Positions 1 to 6,655 of a stretch of DNA of 14,186 nucleotides are shown here, one piece after another. Made by a program: the position numbers and the translations under genes. The notes beneath the pieces are model-generated. The model was not told where the DNA came from. It searched no databases and saw only the letters and a list, made by a program, of their open reading frames with translations. This DNA comes from Firmicutes bacterium UBA1426. Lineage in GTDB: Bacteria; Bacillota; Clostridia; Peptostreptococcales; Anaerovoracaceae. Within the stretch, counting starts at the first letter, position 1. Each line of letters opens with the position of its first letter. The stretch spans positions 8,447-22,632 of the forward strand of contig DCUA01000028.1 of the NCBI GenBank assembly GCA_002329675.1, in the 5' to 3' direction.

Positions 1-26
1 TGCTTTTGAACCCACGGGGACAGACC
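1..26 (-). repeat. Inverted copy of the 15-base repeat, left of the transposase gene
   Basis: Read on the minus strand, positions 26 to 12 give GGTCTGTCCCCGTGG. Positions 11 to 1 then give GTTCAAAAGCA, which matches the first 11 bases of the linker seen in the downstream arrays with one difference. The window edge cuts this unit, so an array probably continues to the left. This is the only copy here in this orientation. With the copies at 920-967 it brackets the transposase gene, and the GGTCTG ends of both flanks face the gene. Confidence 0.85.
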
Positions 27-42
27 TTAAGGGAAATAGCAG

Positions 43-70
43 TTGACAAATTGGAATATAATGGTATTAT
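43..70 (+). promoter_or_regulatory. Candidate SigA-type promoter of the transposase-like gene
   Basis: A perfect -35 hexamer, TTGACA (43-48), is followed after 16 bases by TATTAT (65-70), which matches five of the six bases of the -10 consensus. It lies between the left repeat copy and the gene, about 75 bases before the start codon. It is the only convincing + strand promoter I see before 7193, so it could also feed the downstream thpR cluster. Confidence 0.5.
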
Positions 71-147
71 TAATACAAAATGGGACGCAACCAATTTGTA
101 GCCTATATCTTCTATAGTTACACAAAAGTATAGGAGGTGGGAGATTC

Positions 148-909
148 ATGCCACGTCAAGCTCGAAGAAAAAGTTCAACTGGTATATATCATGTTATGCT
201 GAGGGGTGTTGATAAGAGAGCTATATTTCTGGACGAACAAGACAATAAGAAGTTTATTCAACATCTGAAAAAATCAAAAGTCGACGGGGGATTTGAATTA
301 TATGCCTATTGCTTGATGACTAACCATGTTCACCTATTGATAAAAGAGCATGAAGAAATAGGGGATAGCATAAAGCGAATCGCTGTCAGGTATGCAGCTT
401 GGCATAGAAAGAAATATGATAGAACCGGACACCTATTTCAAAACAGATACTTAAGCGAACCAGTAGAAAGCGACAGTTACCTAATGACAGTTTTAAGGTA
501 CATCATTCAAAACCCTGTAAAAGCGGGGATCGTCGGCAAACCTGAAGAGTATCTATGGAGCTGTTTTAATCAGTATGTGAAGGCTTATCGAGGTGAAAAG
601 ACAATTGTTGATCCCGGGGTTATTACAGATTTGTTTAACACCTTCGATGATTTTTATAGGCATGTCAGCTCATCTAATGATGATAAGTGCATAGACTATG
701 ACTCGAGAATGAAATATAATGATGATACATTGAAAAATATTATCATGAAAAAGCATGACATTAATAATTTGCACAAGTTATCTGTTAAAGAAAGAGGGAA
801 AGTGATCAATACTATTCTCTTAGAGACAGATGCTAGTGTGCGACAACTTAGCAGAGTGTTGGAGATCGACAGAAGTAGTGTAAAGAGGGCCACGAATCAG
901 CACAGATAG
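148..909 (+). CDS. REP-associated tyrosine transposase-like protein (Y1/HUH family, RAYT)
   Basis: This 253-residue protein belongs to the Y1 transposase (IS200-like) superfamily, which nicks and rejoins single-stranded DNA. Seen in the sequence: an N-terminal YHVMLRG segment (14-20), the HUH metal-binding motif as TNHVHLL (H60, H62), the GHLFQNRYLS block (94-103), and a probable catalytic tyrosine Y118 within LRYIIQNPVKAG. This block order is typical of RAYTs rather than self-mobile IS200 elements. The C-terminal part (about 205-250) is basic and predicted helical, and ends in a helix-turn-helix-like stretch, as in some longer RAYTs. The start is supported by AGGAGG at 132-137. The reading frame is intact. 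The gene is visibly more A/T-rich than the genes that follow, which suggests separate ancestry. Inverted repeat copies lie on both sides, so those repeats are the likely substrate. That last point is inference. Confidence 0.9.
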   Translation: MPRQARRKSSTGIYHVMLRGVDKRAIFLDEQDNKKFIQHLKKSKVDGGFELYAYCLMTNHVHLLIKEHEEIGDSIKRIAVRYAAWHRKKYDRTGHLFQNRYLSEPVESDSYLMTVLRYIIQNPVKAGIVGKPEEYLWSCFNQYVKAYRGEKTIVDPGVITDLFNTFDDFYRHVSSSNDDKCIDYDSRMKYNDDTLKNIIMKKHDINNLHKLSVKERGKVINTILLETDASVRQLSRVLEIDRSSVKRATNQHR

Positions 910-919
910 TGAACCAGAA

Positions 920-967
920 GGTCTGTCCCCATGGGGGCAAAAGCAACCAGAGGGTCTGTCCCCGTGG
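920..967 (+). repeat. Two-unit repeat array right of the transposase gene
   Basis: Two 15-mers start at 920 and 953, 33 bases apart. The first reads GGTCTGTCCCCATGG, one base off the consensus, which creates a perfect CCCCATGGGG palindrome at 927-936. The 18-base linker between them contains GCAAAAGCAACC. The array begins 10 bases after the transposase stop codon and ends 18 bases before the thpR start. The bases just before it (CCAGAAG) resemble a linker end, as if the array were cut from a longer one. Confidence 0.9.
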
Positions 968-985
968 CTGGAAAGGGATTGAGGG

Positions 986-1537
986 ATGCGAGCATTTATT
1001 GGAATTGATTTTGACGAAAGCACGAAGGATGAGATAAAAGCCTTGCAGCACCATTACCGAAACAGGGCTTTGAAAGGTCGGTGGAAGCATCGGGACAATT
1101 TCCACATTACCTTGAAATTTCTCCGTGAAGTAGATCCGGGGCAGAAAAAGCAAATCGACGCCATCCTTGAGGACATCTGTGGAAAACAAGAACCTTTTAC
1201 ATTGGAACTTACCGAACCGCAGATATTTAAGGGCAGGGATTCCATTCGCGTTCTATGGCTCGGAGTGAGCGGAGACCTCACCCGGTTGCATTCCCTTCAA
1301 AGTGAAATCGAACTTGCCCTCGAACCCATTGGATTCGAGAAGGAAAATAGAAAATACAACCCCCACATAACAATCGGTCAAGACATTCTATTAGATGATA
1401 GCTTTGAGAGGATAAAAAAATCCATCCCGGCTGTGCATTTTAAGCCCATGCGGGTCAAGGACATATATCTGTTTAAGAGTGAACAGATTGATAATAAAAG
1501 AATATATACCAAAGTAAGCCGCTATGATCTGCCATAA
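986..1537 (+). CDS. thpR: RNA 2',3'-cyclic phosphodiesterase (2H family)
   Basis: This 183-residue 2H phosphoesterase matches the usual length of ThpR/LigT proteins. These enzymes open 2',3'-cyclic phosphate ends of RNA to 2'-phosphates and were first found as 2'-5' RNA ligases. Both signature tetrapeptides are present: HITL at 40-43 and HITI at 127-130. The N-terminus MRAFIGIDFD is characteristic of the family, and the strand VKDIYLFKSE (157-166) is the usual C-terminal element. The start ATG follows a purine-rich GAAAGGG at 971-977. The gene begins right after the repeat array and is followed 17 bases later by ogt, so the two are probably co-transcribed. There is little room for a promoter directly upstream, so transcription may come from inside or before the transposase gene. 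The biological RNA substrate in bacteria is not settled. Confidence 0.9.
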   Translation: MRAFIGIDFDESTKDEIKALQHHYRNRALKGRWKHRDNFHITLKFLREVDPGQKKQIDAILEDICGKQEPFTLELTEPQIFKGRDSIRVLWLGVSGDLTRLHSLQSEIELALEPIGFEKENRKYNPHITIGQDILLDDSFERIKKSIPAVHFKPMRVKDIYLFKSEQIDNKRIYTKVSRYDLP

Positions 1538-1554
1538 AAGAAAGGTGAGAAGAG

Positions 1555-2031
1555 ATGAAAAACGTATTCTATTATGAAACGCAACTTGGACGAATCGGTA
1601 TTGCTGACAACGGCAGCTCGATCACTGATATCTTTTTTGCCGACAATGAGACTCCCGGTGACGCAGCAGGGATGGTTCAAAAGGAAACGTCTCTGATCAA
1701 AGAGGCGGGTAAGCAGATAGTGGAATACTTAAATGGGGATCGCAAGGAATTTGATCTGCCCCTTGGCGTCGAAGGTACACCCTTCCAGAAGGCGGCCTGG
1801 GATGCACTCCTGACAATTCCCTATGGCGAAACCAGAAGCTATAAGCAAATGGCTGAGCTGGTCGGCAATCCAAAAGCCTGCAGAGCTATTGGCCTTGCCA
1901 ACAACCGCAATCCCATTTCCATTGTGATACCTTGTCATCGTGTCATAGGAGCGAACGGAAAGCTGGTCGGTTACGGCGGTGGACTACATATTAAAGAACA
2001 GTTGCTTGCAATCGAAAAGCAAAATTTATAA
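1555..2031 (+). CDS. ogt: Methylated-DNA-protein-cysteine methyltransferase
   Basis: This suicide repair protein moves an alkyl group from O6-alkylguanine (or O4-alkylthymine) in DNA to its own cysteine. Its 158 residues match single-module Ogt proteins. The active-site motif IPCHRV is at 125-130, with acceptor C127. The helix-turn-helix part shows GTPFQKAAWDAL (74-85), YGETRSY (90-96) and the arginine-finger region ACRAIG with R110. The small N-terminal domain covers about residues 1-70. There is no Ada-type regulatory domain, so this is the constitutive-type enzyme. The ribosome binding site AAAGGTGAG is at 1541-1549. The gene sits 17 bases after thpR and 18 before ansA, which suggests one transcript, though no functional link between the three is obvious. 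Confidence 0.95.
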   Translation: MKNVFYYETQLGRIGIADNGSSITDIFFADNETPGDAAGMVQKETSLIKEAGKQIVEYLNGDRKEFDLPLGVEGTPFQKAAWDALLTIPYGETRSYKQMAELVGNPKACRAIGLANNRNPISIVIPCHRVIGANGKLVGYGGGLHIKEQLLAIEKQNL

Positions 2032-2049
2032 TCCGGGAGCGGGGACAAA

Positions 2050-3063
2050 ATGAAACAAAAGGTATGCATTATCTACACCGGCGGAACCATCGGGATGATG
2101 AAGACTGAAAGCGGCTATGCACCGGGCAAGGCCTACATTCATTCTGCCTTGAAAGAGATTGCGGATTCGGCTTCGCCGGATTTGCCGGACTTTGATCTGA
2201 TCGAGTATGACCCCTTGCTTGATTCTTCCAACATTTCGCTGACGGAATGGATAAAAATTGCCAGGGATATTAAAAACCTATACGACGATTATCATGGTTT
2301 TGTCATTCTCCATGGCACGGACACCATGGCGTACACGGCTTCTGCACTATCCTTCATGCTGGACGGTCTCACAAAACCCATTATTCTAACCGGATCCCAG
2401 ATACCCTTAAGTGAGATGCGCAATGATGCCCGTGACAACCTGATCACAGCGTTGCTGCTGGCGGGCAATTACGCCGTCCCGGAAGTATGTCTCTATTTTG
2501 GTGGCCTGCTCCTTCGTGGAAACCGCTCTACAAAAATAAGCGCGGATGATCTGGTAGCTTTTGATTCTCCCAATTATCCACCTTTGGCAGAAGCGGGCGT
2601 CCGGATCACATTAGAGGAAAAAATGATTCGTAAACCCGGTGATGGCCTTAAGCTGGTGGAGTTCGGGCAGCATCAAATCGCCGTGCTGAAAATATTCCCC
2701 GGTATCCAATTTGAAGTTTTTGAAAACATCATGACGGAAAACCTGAAGGGGATCGTGATCGAGGCTTTTGGTGCCGGTAATATTCCGGACAGGCAGGGCA
2801 CCATGCAGCGGCTATTAGATAGAGCAAAGCGCAACGACACGGTTATTGTGGTCTGCACCCAGTGTCTGAAGGGAACGGCCATTATTGGAGAATATGAAGT
2901 GAGTGAGGAGCTGGCTAAAGCCGGCGCAGTGAGCGGTTATGATATGACCGTGGAAGCAGCGGTCGCCAAGCTTTACTATCTCCTGAGCATGGGCTACAAT
3001 ATTGGAAAAGTAAAAGAGCTAATGGTCGAGAACCTCAGAGGAGAATTGACAAAGGTGTTGTAA
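2050..3063 (+). CDS. ansA: Type I L-asparaginase
   Basis: The enzyme hydrolyses L-asparagine to aspartate and ammonia in the cytoplasm. The 337-residue length fits type I (AnsA) enzymes, and no signal peptide is visible, which argues against the periplasmic type II form. The first active-site signature YTGGTIGM spans 9-16 with nucleophile T13. The second, HGTDTMAYT, spans 88-96 with T90 and D91. K162 in RSTKIS completes the usual catalytic set, and DSSNIS (58-63) matches the substrate-binding loop. TQCLKG near residue 275 corresponds to the cysteine-containing loop in the allosteric region of the E. coli enzyme. That comparison is from memory, and allostery here is not shown. A GGGAGCGGGG run (2035-2044) serves as ribosome binding site. 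The stop codon directly abuts the start of the next gene, so translation is probably coupled. Confidence 0.93.
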   Translation: MKQKVCIIYTGGTIGMMKTESGYAPGKAYIHSALKEIADSASPDLPDFDLIEYDPLLDSSNISLTEWIKIARDIKNLYDDYHGFVILHGTDTMAYTASALSFMLDGLTKPIILTGSQIPLSEMRNDARDNLITALLLAGNYAVPEVCLYFGGLLLRGNRSTKISADDLVAFDSPNYPPLAEAGVRITLEEKMIRKPGDGLKLVEFGQHQIAVLKIFPGIQFEVFENIMTENLKGIVIEAFGAGNIPDRQGTMQRLLDRAKRNDTVIVVCTQCLKGTAIIGEYEVSEELAKAGAVSGYDMTVEAAVAKLYYLLSMGYNIGKVKELMVENLRGELTKVL

Positions 3064-3411
3064 ATGGCAGCGACAATTAAAGTTAAGGAAGTGAACCTTG
3101 AGCATGGCTATCCAACGGCAGATGTGGCTGTGCGCAATATGGTGGATCATTTGGGAACCTGCAAGCGGCAGGGAGTTCGTTCTGTTGTTTTAATCCATGG
3201 CTACGGATCTTCCGGAGTTGGAGGAAGTATTAAGACGGCCGTGCAAAGAAAGCTGAAAGAGCCTTCCATGGTCGGCCTGATTCGGATGACATGTCCCGGC
3301 GAAGATTGGATGGACCGCAAGAAAATAATGCTGAATTCCTGCCCGGGGTTGAAAGATTATGAATCCCGGATTTCGGGTAATTATGGTGTGACTGTCGTAA
3401 TATTAAAATAG
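3064..3411 (+). CDS. Stand-alone Smr-domain protein
   Basis: This 115-residue protein appears to be a single Smr (small MutS-related) domain, the fold at the C-terminus of MutS2 that cleaves or binds nucleic acids. Seen: VNLEHGYPTADVAV (10-23), which aligns with the family's LDLHGxxxxEA start; LIHGYGSSG (43-51) followed by GGSIKTAV, aligning with the HGxGxGxLRxxV core; and a final strand GVTVVILK. The first motif is altered: the usual aspartate of LDLHG is not in its normal place, and extra glycines sit in the second loop. Nuclease activity is therefore uncertain. The ATG follows the ansA stop with no gap, and the ribosome binding site AAAGGTG (3051-3057) lies inside ansA. A repeat array begins 15 bases after the stop. 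The substrate is unknown. Confidence 0.75.
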   Translation: MAATIKVKEVNLEHGYPTADVAVRNMVDHLGTCKRQGVRSVVLIHGYGSSGVGGSIKTAVQRKLKEPSMVGLIRMTCPGEDWMDRKKIMLNSCPGLKDYESRISGNYGVTVVILK

Positions 3412-3426
3412 TATTTAAGGCCGGAA

Positions 3427-3507
3427 GGTCTGTCCCCGTGGGTGCAAAAGCAGCCAAAGGGTCTGTCCCCGTGGGTGCAAAAGCAGCCAGAGGGTCTGTC
3501 CCCGTGG
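3427..3507 (+). repeat. Three-unit repeat array between the Smr and Nudix genes
   Basis: Three identical copies of GGTCTGTCCCCGTGG start at 3427, 3460 and 3493, exactly 33 bases apart. The two 18-base linkers differ at one base and contain GTGCAAAAGCAGCC. Each full unit could fold: GGTCTG can pair with CAGCC (one bulged T) around an inner CCC-CGT-GGG hairpin, or TGC-AAAA-GCA can form instead. The array fills most of the 120-base gap between the two genes. The last 15-mer is followed by TTGT, exactly as in the array at 4171-4219. Confidence 0.95.
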
Positions 3508-3531
3508 TTGTCCTGATGGAGAGAAGTTGGT

Positions 3532-4170
3532 ATGAGCATGCTTAAAATCAGTGATTTTGAAAGGGTTTTCAAAGACTATAAACCCAAACCGTTAGGTTAT
3601 TATCGTTATTATTCTGTGCTGGTTCCTCTGGTAGAACATAAGAGTGAACTGCACATTTTATATGAGGTCAGAGCAGAAACGCTGCGTACACAGCCGGGGC
3701 AGGTGTCTTTTCCCGGAGGAAGGATCGAAGAAGGGGAGACACCGGAGGCGTGTGCCATACGGGAGGCTTGTGAGGAGCTTTGCCTTAAACCATCGGACAT
3801 AAGGATCATTTCACCCCTGGACTATCTCCATACCTACAGCAATTTTACCATGTACCCCTTTTTAGGAGTGATCGACTATGATGCGTGCATCAGTGTTACA
3901 GCTAGTCGTGACGAGGTGAAAGAGGTGTTCTTCGTGCCCCTGAGCTATTTAATGAACACGGAGCCACTGGTATATAACTCGGATGTGTATCCAAAGATCC
4001 CGGATGACTTCCCTTATGAAAAGATCAATACAGACAATGGTTACAACTGGCGTAAGGGAACCACATCCATACCCATTTATCAATATGAAGGCTATGCAAT
4101 CTGGGGTATGACTGCTCTGATCACTCAGGACCTGATCGGAAAAATGAAGGACGCAGGTCTGGATCGCTGA
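3532..4170 (+). CDS. Nudix hydrolase, CoA pyrophosphatase-like
   Basis: This 212-residue protein has the motif LRTQPGQVSFPGG (51-63), the hallmark of the CoA-pyrophosphatase (NudL/YeaB) branch of Nudix enzymes. Those enzymes split CoA or acyl-CoA into 3',5'-ADP and (acyl)phosphopantetheine. The Nudix box starts at G63 and runs G-x5-E69-x7-R77-E78-x2-E81-E82-x, then C84 where glycine is expected, then L85. All metal-binding glutamates are intact, but the conserved late glycine is a cysteine. The protein may therefore be active with changed properties, or act on another nucleotide. GGAGAG at 3518-3523 supports the ATG at 3532. The stop codon TGA is followed with no gap by the next repeat array. 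There is no obvious promoter in the upstream repeats, so the gene probably continues the thpR-ogt-ansA transcript. Confidence 0.85.
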   Translation: MSMLKISDFERVFKDYKPKPLGYYRYYSVLVPLVEHKSELHILYEVRAETLRTQPGQVSFPGGRIEEGETPEACAIREACEELCLKPSDIRIISPLDYLHTYSNFTMYPFLGVIDYDACISVTASRDEVKEVFFVPLSYLMNTEPLVYNSDVYPKIPDDFPYEKINTDNGYNWRKGTTSIPIYQYEGYAIWGMTALITQDLIGKMKDAGLDR

Positions 4171-4219
4171 GGTCTGTCCCCGTGGAGTGCAAAAGCAGCC
4201 AAAGGGTCTGTCCCCGTGG
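4171..4219 (+). repeat. Two-unit repeat array between the Nudix gene and metY
   Basis: Two perfect copies of GGTCTGTCCCCGTGG start at 4171 and 4205. The spacing is 34 rather than 33 because the linker has one extra A after the 15-mer; otherwise it matches the linkers at 3442-3492. The first copy begins on the base after the Nudix stop codon. The last is followed by TTGT and lies 29 bases before the metY start. A GTG inside the last copy is in frame with metY and should not be taken as its start. Confidence 0.95.
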
Positions 4220-4248
4220 TTGTAGAATATAGAAAAGAGGTGGCAAGA

Positions 4249-5526
4249 ATGAAGAAAAGAGACTATAAGTTTGAAACACTCCAGCTCCATGCAGGGCAGG
4301 AAAACCCGGATCCGGCAACCGGCGCAAGAGCAGTGCCGATTTACCAGACCACATCCTACGTATTTGAGGACTGTGCACAAGCCGAAGGAAGATTTAATCT
4401 GTCCCAGAGCGGAAATATCTATACTCGCATCATGAATCCCACCACCGACGTTTTTGAGCGGAGAGTGGCAGCCCTGGAAGGCGGGATCGCAGCTCTGGCA
4501 ACCGCCAGCGGGTCTGCGGCCATTACTTATGCCATCCAGAACATCGCCCATGCGGGAGATCATATCGTTTCTGCCAATACTTTGTACGGTGGGACCTATA
4601 ACCTCTTTGCGAACACCTTTCGGGATTTCGGCATAAGCACCACTTTTGTCAATCCCGACGAAGAAAATAGTTTTGAGAAAGCCATACGCCCCAACACAAA
4701 GGCGATTTTCATCGAGAGTCTTGGAAATCCCAATTCCAGCATTATCGATATAGAAGCACTGGCGACAATGGCCCATAGTTACGGAATCCCACTCATTGTG
4801 GATAACACCTTTGCAACACCGTATCTACTGAGGCCTATAGAATATGGAGCTGACATCGTTGTGCATTCAGCAACAAAATTCATTGGCGGTCATGGAACTT
4901 CCATAGGCGGAGTCATCGTTGACAGCGGGAAATTTGACTGGGCAGCCTCTGGCAGGTTCCCCTATCTGACAGAACCGGATCCCAGCTATCATGGAGTGAA
5001 ATTCACGGAGGCGGTAGGGCCTCTCGCTTACATCGTAAAAGTCAGAGTTACCCTGCTTCGTGACACGGGAGCAGCCTTAAGCCCGTTTAACTCCTTTTTA
5101 TTCCTGCAGGGACTGGAAACCCTTTCCCTCAGAGTGGAGCGTCATATAGAGAACACGCTGAAGGTCATTGATTTTCTGAAGGATCATCCCAAAGTTGAAC
5201 ATGTAAACCATCCATCTTTGCCTGACAGCCCTTACAACGCTCTCTATAAAAAATACTTCCCGAAAGGCGGCGGCTCCATCTTCACTTTCGAAATAAAGGG
5301 CGGCCGGGAAGAAGCAAAAGAATTCATTGATAAGCTCCAGCTCTTCTCCTTATTGGCAAATGTGGCTGATGTGAAGTCGCTGGTGATCCATCCGGCAAGC
5401 ACGACCCATGGACAGATGAACGAAGAGGAACTGGCTGCATCAGGTATCGGGCCCAACACGATCCGACTATCCATCGGTACAGAACATATAGATGACCTGT
5501 TATATGACCTGGAGCAGGCTCTATAA
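4249..5526 (+). CDS. metY: O-acetylhomoserine sulfhydrylase (aminocarboxypropyltransferase)
   Basis: This PLP enzyme converts O-acetylhomoserine and sulfide (or methanethiol) to homocysteine (or methionine) and acetate. It is a Cys/Met-metabolism family protein of 425 residues, the length of MetY rather than the shorter MetB/MetC enzymes. Seen: [10 protein letters not shown] near the N-terminus, YTRIMNPT (58-65), ESLGNPNS (156-163), VDNTFATP (184-191) and the PLP-binding [11 protein letters not shown] with K210. I start it at ATG 4249 because AGAGGTGG (4236-4243) is correctly spaced. An in-frame GTG at 4216 lies inside the repeat and would add 11 non-conserved residues. No SAM riboswitch or T-box fits in the short upstream gap. 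It is followed 49 bases later by mnmA with no terminator between, which supports a sulfur-related transcript. Confidence 0.93.
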   Translation: MKKRDYKFETLQLHAGQENPDPATGARAVPIYQTTSYVFEDCAQAEGRFNLSQSGNIYTRIMNPTTDVFERRVAALEGGIAALATASGSAAITYAIQNIAHAGDHIVSANTLYGGTYNLFANTFRDFGISTTFVNPDEENSFEKAIRPNTKAIFIESLGNPNSSIIDIEALATMAHSYGIPLIVDNTFATPYLLRPIEYGADIVVHSATKFIGGHGTSIGGVIVDSGKFDWAASGRFPYLTEPDPSYHGVKFTEAVGPLAYIVKVRVTLLRDTGAALSPFNSFLFLQGLETLSLRVERHIENTLKVIDFLKDHPKVEHVNHPSLPDSPYNALYKKYFPKGGGSIFTFEIKGGREEAKEFIDKLQLFSLLANVADVKSLVIHPASTTHGQMNEEELAASGIGPNTIRLSIGTEHIDDLLYDLEQAL

Positions 5527-5575
5527 AAGTACGAATGAAAAGAAAGGCAAGTAAGCAAAGAAAGGCTGAATTTTA

Positions 5576-6655
5576 ATGACGAAAAAAGTAATGGTGGCAA
5601 TGAGCGGCGGAGTGGACAGCTCCGTTGCTGCCGTATTGCTAAAAGATCAGGGATATGAGATCTGCGGCGCCACATTGAAACTCTATGACAATGAAGACAT
5701 CGGTATTGATGATCGCACCAGAACCTGCTGTTCCATCCTGGATGTGGAGGACGCCCAAATGGTGGCTCACCGCCTCGGGATACGACATTATGTATTCAAC
5801 TTCGGACTTCATTTCAGCAGAGATGTCATAGAGAGGTTTGCAGAGGCTTATCAAAGAGGAGAAACACCAAACCCCTGCATAGACTGCAATCGCTACATCA
5901 AGTTCAGCAAGCTGCTGGAACGGGCTCTGCTGCTGGGTTACGACTATATCGCCACCGGCCATTATGCAAATGTGGAATACGATGAGAATAGGGGGAGGTA
6001 TCTGCTGAAAAAGGCAAAGGATGCCACCAAGGATCAGACTTATGTTCTGTATGCCATGACGCAGGAAGAATTGGCCAGGACTCTCTTTCCCCTGGGAAAC
6101 CTGCTGAAGAGTCAGGTGCGGAAAGAGGCAGAAGCCCGGGACCTGGTTAACGCCGAAAAACCGGACAGCCAGGATATTTGTTTTGTAAAGGACAACGATT
6201 ACGGGAATTTTCTTGAAAGCGTCATGGGTGTCGTTTCTCCCGCCGGCGACTTTATCGACAAGGAAGGTAAGGTGCTGGGGCGGCACAAGGGGTTGATCCA
6301 TTATACGATCGGCCAGAGGAAAGGTCTTGGCGTGGGTTTTGGCCGGCGCAAATATGTCACAGACCTTAGTAAAGAGAAGAATACCGTTACTCTGGGTGAT
6401 CCGGAGGACCTGTTCCGCAGCAGTCTGATTGCAGCGGATGTAAATCTTATAGCAGTTGAAAAGCTGGATGGGCCTATGGAGGTTACCGCAAAGACCAGGT
6501 ATAAGCAGCCCGAAACCCCCGCAACCATTTTCCCATTAGAGGATGGCAGGATCCGGGTGGAATTTGAAAAGCCCCAGAGGGCGATAACACCGGGGCAGGC
6601 AGTAGTCTTTTATGATAATGATATTGTAGTAGGTGGAGGTACCATCTATATATAG
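5576..6655 (+). CDS. mnmA: tRNA-uridine 2-sulfurtransferase
   Basis: MnmA thiolates U34 of the glutamate, glutamine and lysine tRNAs, using ATP and a persulfide sulfur. The 359 residues match the family. The PP-loop SGGVDSS is at 10-16. The nucleophile motif TPNPCIDCN is at 98-105 with C101, and DSQDICFV (197-204) carries the second catalytic cysteine, C202. GQRKGLG marks the start of the central domain, and a C-terminal beta-barrel follows. The ribosome binding site AAAGG (5561-5565) is modest. Many clostridia keep mnmA beside a cysteine desulfurase and an IscU-like scaffold. Neither is present here, so sulfur must come from a desulfurase encoded elsewhere. The last 10 bases overlap the 3' end of the convergent Rrf2 gene. 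Confidence 0.95.
   Translation: MTKKVMVAMSGGVDSSVAAVLLKDQGYEICGATLKLYDNEDIGIDDRTRTCCSILDVEDAQMVAHRLGIRHYVFNFGLHFSRDVIERFAEAYQRGETPNPCIDCNRYIKFSKLLERALLLGYDYIATGHYANVEYDENRGRYLLKKAKDATKDQTYVLYAMTQEELARTLFPLGNLLKSQVRKEAEARDLVNAEKPDSQDICFVKDNDYGNFLESVMGVVSPAGDFIDKEGKVLGRHKGLIHYTIGQRKGLGVGFGRRKYVTDLSKEKNTVTLGDPEDLFRSSLIAADVNLIAVEKLDGPMEVTAKTRYKQPETPATIFPLEDGRIRVEFEKPQRAITPGQAVVFYDNDIVVGGGTIYI

Noticed and set aside
1..970. A self-mobile insertion sequence with terminal inverted repeats
   Set aside because: Y1 elements do not use classical inverted repeats, no target-site duplication is visible, and the same repeat occurs elsewhere without a transposase. The RAYT-plus-repeat interpretation fits better.
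2035..2049. GCGGGGACAAA before ansA as a decayed copy of the repeat
   Set aside because: Only about seven bases (CGGGGACA) match the reverse-strand 15-mer, no linker is present, and the run is explained by ribosome-binding-site purines.
3427..3507. CRISPR-like regular spacing of a short repeat
   Set aside because: The sequences between repeats are nearly identical to each other rather than unique spacers, arrays have only two or three units, and no cas genes are present.
3381..3572. Minus-strand open frame giving an 11-residue repeating peptide (HGDRPSGCFCT-like)
   Set aside because: It arises because the 33-base repeat period is a multiple of three and lacks stops in that frame. There is no supported start, and similar frames appear at every array. 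It is a by-product of the repeat.
4216..4248. Upstream GTG start for metY
   Set aside because: The GTG lies inside the repeat, has no ribosome binding site, and adds residues before a well-supported ATG at 4249.
4220..4248. SAM riboswitch or T-box before metY
   Set aside because: The gap between the repeat array and the start codon is far too short to hold either element, and no conserved motif is visible.
3949..4776. 275-residue minus-strand open frame
   Set aside because: It lies antisense to the Nudix gene, a repeat array and metY, all of which have clear family motifs. Its product has no recognisable motif.
5639..6301. 220-residue minus-strand open frame
   Set aside because: It is fully antisense to mnmA, whose catalytic motifs are intact, and its product resembles no family I know.
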